Below are positions 14,859-16,361 of a stretch of 16,361 bases of DNA, piece after piece. The notes under the pieces are model-generated. The model searched no databases. It worked only from the letters and a program-made list of their open reading frames with translations, and was not told the origin of the DNA. Position 1 is the stretch's first letter; each line of letters opens with the position of its first letter. The translations under genes and the position numbers were made by a program. The stretch is from JBGOUV01 sp041477815. Lineage in GTDB: Bacteria > Acidobacteriota > Terriglobia > Bryobacterales > JACQDG01. The stretch lies in NCBI GenBank assembly GCA_041477815.1, contig JBGOUV010000122.1:1-16361 (forward strand), read 5' to 3'.

Positions 14859-14888
14859 GTTGCTATAATAACGTCTAAGAGCGGGCCC
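14859..14888. promoter_or_regulatory. 30-bp divergent region with overlapping -10 boxes
   Basis: On the + strand TATAAT at 14864-14869 lies 20 bp before the cysteine desulfurase ATG, the same spacing as at the pilin gene, with AAGAGCGGG as the ribosome-binding region. On the - strand TATTAT (complement of 14865-14870) lies 7 nt before the SAM hydrolase ATG, which predicts a leaderless transcript. The two boxes overlap by five bases, so polymerase binding may be mutually exclusive. No good -35 was found for either. Confidence 0.5.
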
Positions 14889-16052
14889 ATGCAGCGCTAT
14901 TACTTCGATCATAACGCCACGACCCCCGTGGCCCCGGAGGTGTTGCGGGCGATGGAGCCCTGCTTCGCCGAGGTGTACGGCAACGCTTCCAGCATCCACT
15001 CCTTCGGCCAGCAGGCCAAGATGCTGGTGGAGCAGGCGCGGCGCCAGGTGTCCGGCCTGCTGGGCTGCCGGCCCCAGGAGATTGTCTTTACCAGTGGCGG
15101 GACCGAGGCCAACAACCTGGCCGTGCTGGGAACGGCGCGAAACGCGGACCGGGAGCGCCGCCACGTCATCACCACCGCCATCGAGCACCCCAGCGTCCTG
15201 GACGCCTGCCGGCAGCTCCAGCGCGAGGGGGTAGAGGTCACGTTTCTGCGAGTGGGTTCCGATGGCGTGGTTTCGCCGGACGATGTCCGCGCCGCCCTCC
15301 GACCCGAGACCGTCCTGATCAGCGTCATGCACGCCAATAATGAGACCGGCGTCACCCAGCCGCTGCGGGAGATCGCCGCCATCGCGTGTGAGGCGGGTAT
15401 CGCGCTGCACGCCGACGGGGTGCAGTCGGCCGGGAAGATCGGAACAAGCGTCCGGGAGCTGGGCGTCGACTTGTTTGGCCTGAGCGCCCACAAGATCTAC
15501 GGGCCGAAGGGCGCTGGCGCGCTGTTCGTGCGGCGCGGGACGCGGATCGGGCCGGTATTATTCGGCGGCCACCACGAGCGCGACCGCCGGGGCGGCACCG
15601 AGAACGTTCCCGGCATCGTCGGCCTGGGCGCTGCCGCCGAGCTGGCCCGCCGGACCCTGGCCACGGAGACGGAGCGCCTGGCCGGGCTGCGGGACCAACT
15701 GGAGCGGACCCTGCTGGAGCGCCTCGAAGCCTCCGGAGTCAACGGCGGCCGGGCGCCCCGAGTTCCCAATACTACCAATGTCTACTTCGACTACCTGGAG
15801 GGCGAGTCGCTGGTGATCGCGCTCGACTTGAAGGGCATGGCGGTGTCGACCGGAGCCGCCTGCTCGAGCGGCGCTATCGAGCCGTCGCACGTCCTGACGG
15901 CCATGGGCCTGCGTCCGGAGCGCGCCAAGGCCAGCCTGCGTTTTTCGCTCGGCCGCCAGACCACCTCCGAGCACATCGACGCCCTGCTGGGGGCGGTGGA
16001 GGAGGTCGTCGCCCGCCTGCGCGAGTTATCGCCATGCCTGCCCCGGTCATAG
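14889..16052 (+). CDS. Cysteine desulfurase (NifS/IscS family)
   Basis: The PLP enzyme takes sulfur from cysteine and passes it as a persulfide to acceptor proteins. The 387-residue protein opens YYFDHNATTP and has TSGGTEANNLAV, HADGVQSAGKI, the PLP lysine Lys202 in SAHKIYGPKGAGALFV, and the catalytic Cys325 in STGAACSSGAIEPSHVL. GGTENVPGIVGLG is also typical. The catalytic-loop form fits the NifS/IscS group. The 3' end overlaps the mnmA start by 19 bp, which suggests this desulfurase supplies sulfur for tRNA thiolation. I leave the gene symbol blank because nifS, iscS and similar names cannot be separated from this sequence alone. Confidence 0.95.
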   Translation: MQRYYFDHNATTPVAPEVLRAMEPCFAEVYGNASSIHSFGQQAKMLVEQARRQVSGLLGCRPQEIVFTSGGTEANNLAVLGTARNADRERRHVITTAIEHPSVLDACRQLQREGVEVTFLRVGSDGVVSPDDVRAALRPETVLISVMHANNETGVTQPLREIAAIACEAGIALHADGVQSAGKIGTSVRELGVDLFGLSAHKIYGPKGAGALFVRRGTRIGPVLFGGHHERDRRGGTENVPGIVGLGAAAELARRTLATETERLAGLRDQLERTLLERLEASGVNGGRAPRVPNTTNVYFDYLEGESLVIALDLKGMAVSTGAACSSGAIEPSHVLTAMGLRPERAKASLRFSLGRQTTSEHIDALLGAVEEVVARLRELSPCLPRS

Positions 16053-16361
16053 CCGTAGCCATGAGCGGCGGCGTGGACAGCTCCGCCGTCGCCGGTCTGC
16101 TCCAGCGCGAGGGTCAGCCCATCGTCGGCCTGACCATGCAGCTCTGGAACCAGCGCCGTCTGCCGGAGCTGGTCCCCGAGGGCGCCACCAGCGGCCGCTG
16201 CTGCTCGCTCGACGACGTCTACGACGCGCGCCTCGTCGCCGAGCACCTGGGCGTCCCCTACTACGTGGTCAACTTCGAGGAGCGTTTCGAGCGGGAGGTG
16301 GTCGCGCCGTTTGTCGACGACTACCTGGCCGGCCGCACCCCCATCCCCTGCACGCTCTGCA
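16034..16361 (+). CDS. mnmA: tRNA-specific 2-thiouridylase (partial, 3' end outside window)
   Basis: The first 109 codons are present. MPAPVIAVAMSGGVDSSAVAG contains the PP-loop SGGVDSS that binds ATP, and the fragment continues VGLTMQLWNQ and ends TPIPCTLC, the conserved segment around the catalytic Cys (Cys109 by comparison with E. coli Cys102). MnmA thiolates uridine 34 of Lys, Glu and Gln tRNAs using persulfide sulfur. ATG 16034 fits the family N-terminus and overlaps the desulfurase stop, so the pair is translationally coupled. Confidence 0.95.
   Translation, partial: MPAPVIAVAMSGGVDSSAVAGLLQREGQPIVGLTMQLWNQRRLPELVPEGATSGRCCSLDDVYDARLVAEHLGVPYYVVNFEERFEREVVAPFVDDYLAGRTPIPCTLC

Noticed and set aside
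14859..15491. N-terminal extension of the SAM hydrolase frame to 15491 on the - strand
   Set aside because: It would run antisense through the cysteine desulfurase gene, whereas the family N-terminus starts at MASGVVTLTTDFG (14858).
1..16361. CRISPR array, tRNA or rRNA gene, or transposase
   Set aside because: I saw no regularly spaced direct repeats, no cloverleaf-type sequences and no transposase motif anywhere in the window.

Overview
The window looks like a chromosomal segment of a soil acidobacterium of the Solibacter/Bryobacterales type. The evidence is high G+C, a secreted protein built from the Ig-like beta modules that are abundant in Solibacter-like genomes (TIGR03437 type), an acidobacterial-type pseudopilin, and a carboxypeptidase-regulatory-domain protein next to glgC. 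This assignment is inference from protein style, not from a marker gene.

Layout. Positions 1-1050 (+ strand): the C-terminal end of an unrecognised protein, a type IV pilin-like gene, and a degenerate second copy of that pilin's 3' end. Positions 1078-4206 (- strand): a secreted Ig-like protein and an ExuT-like MFS transporter. Positions 4256-6363 (+ strand): ispG of the MEP isoprenoid pathway, followed by a small protein translationally coupled to an AbiEii-like nucleotidyltransferase. Positions 6379-7101 (- strand): a graveyard with a truncated TcmP-family gene behind an excellent sigma-70 promoter and a frameshifted VapB-like antitoxin. Positions 7106-13275 (- strand): a gene run of alpha/beta hydrolase, PD-(D/E)XK-like protein, DUF697-like protein, carboxypeptidase-regulatory-domain protein and glgC, with 4-bp ATGA overlaps at two junctions. 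Positions 13297-13772: an intergenic zone with a 17-bp perfect hairpin, a possible 14-codon leader peptide, a small conserved-looking protein (63 aa) and a GC-rich repeat. Positions 13810-14858 (- strand): a SAM hydroxide adenosyltransferase followed by a zinc-ribbon-like protein. Positions 14889-16361 (+ strand): a cysteine desulfurase overlapping the start of mnmA, which together would make the 2-thiouridine of tRNA wobble bases.

Most of the window is ordinary metabolism. The parts worth a second look are the pilin 3'-end duplication, the coupled small-protein/nucleotidyltransferase pair, the island of broken accessory genes beside it, the hairpin leader upstream of the hydrolase operon with its 10-nt complementary segment and tiny ORF, the GC-rich hairpin repeat inside the operon, and the PD-(D/E)XK-like gene. 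I saw no convincing tRNA, rRNA, CRISPR array, transposase or complete mobile element.
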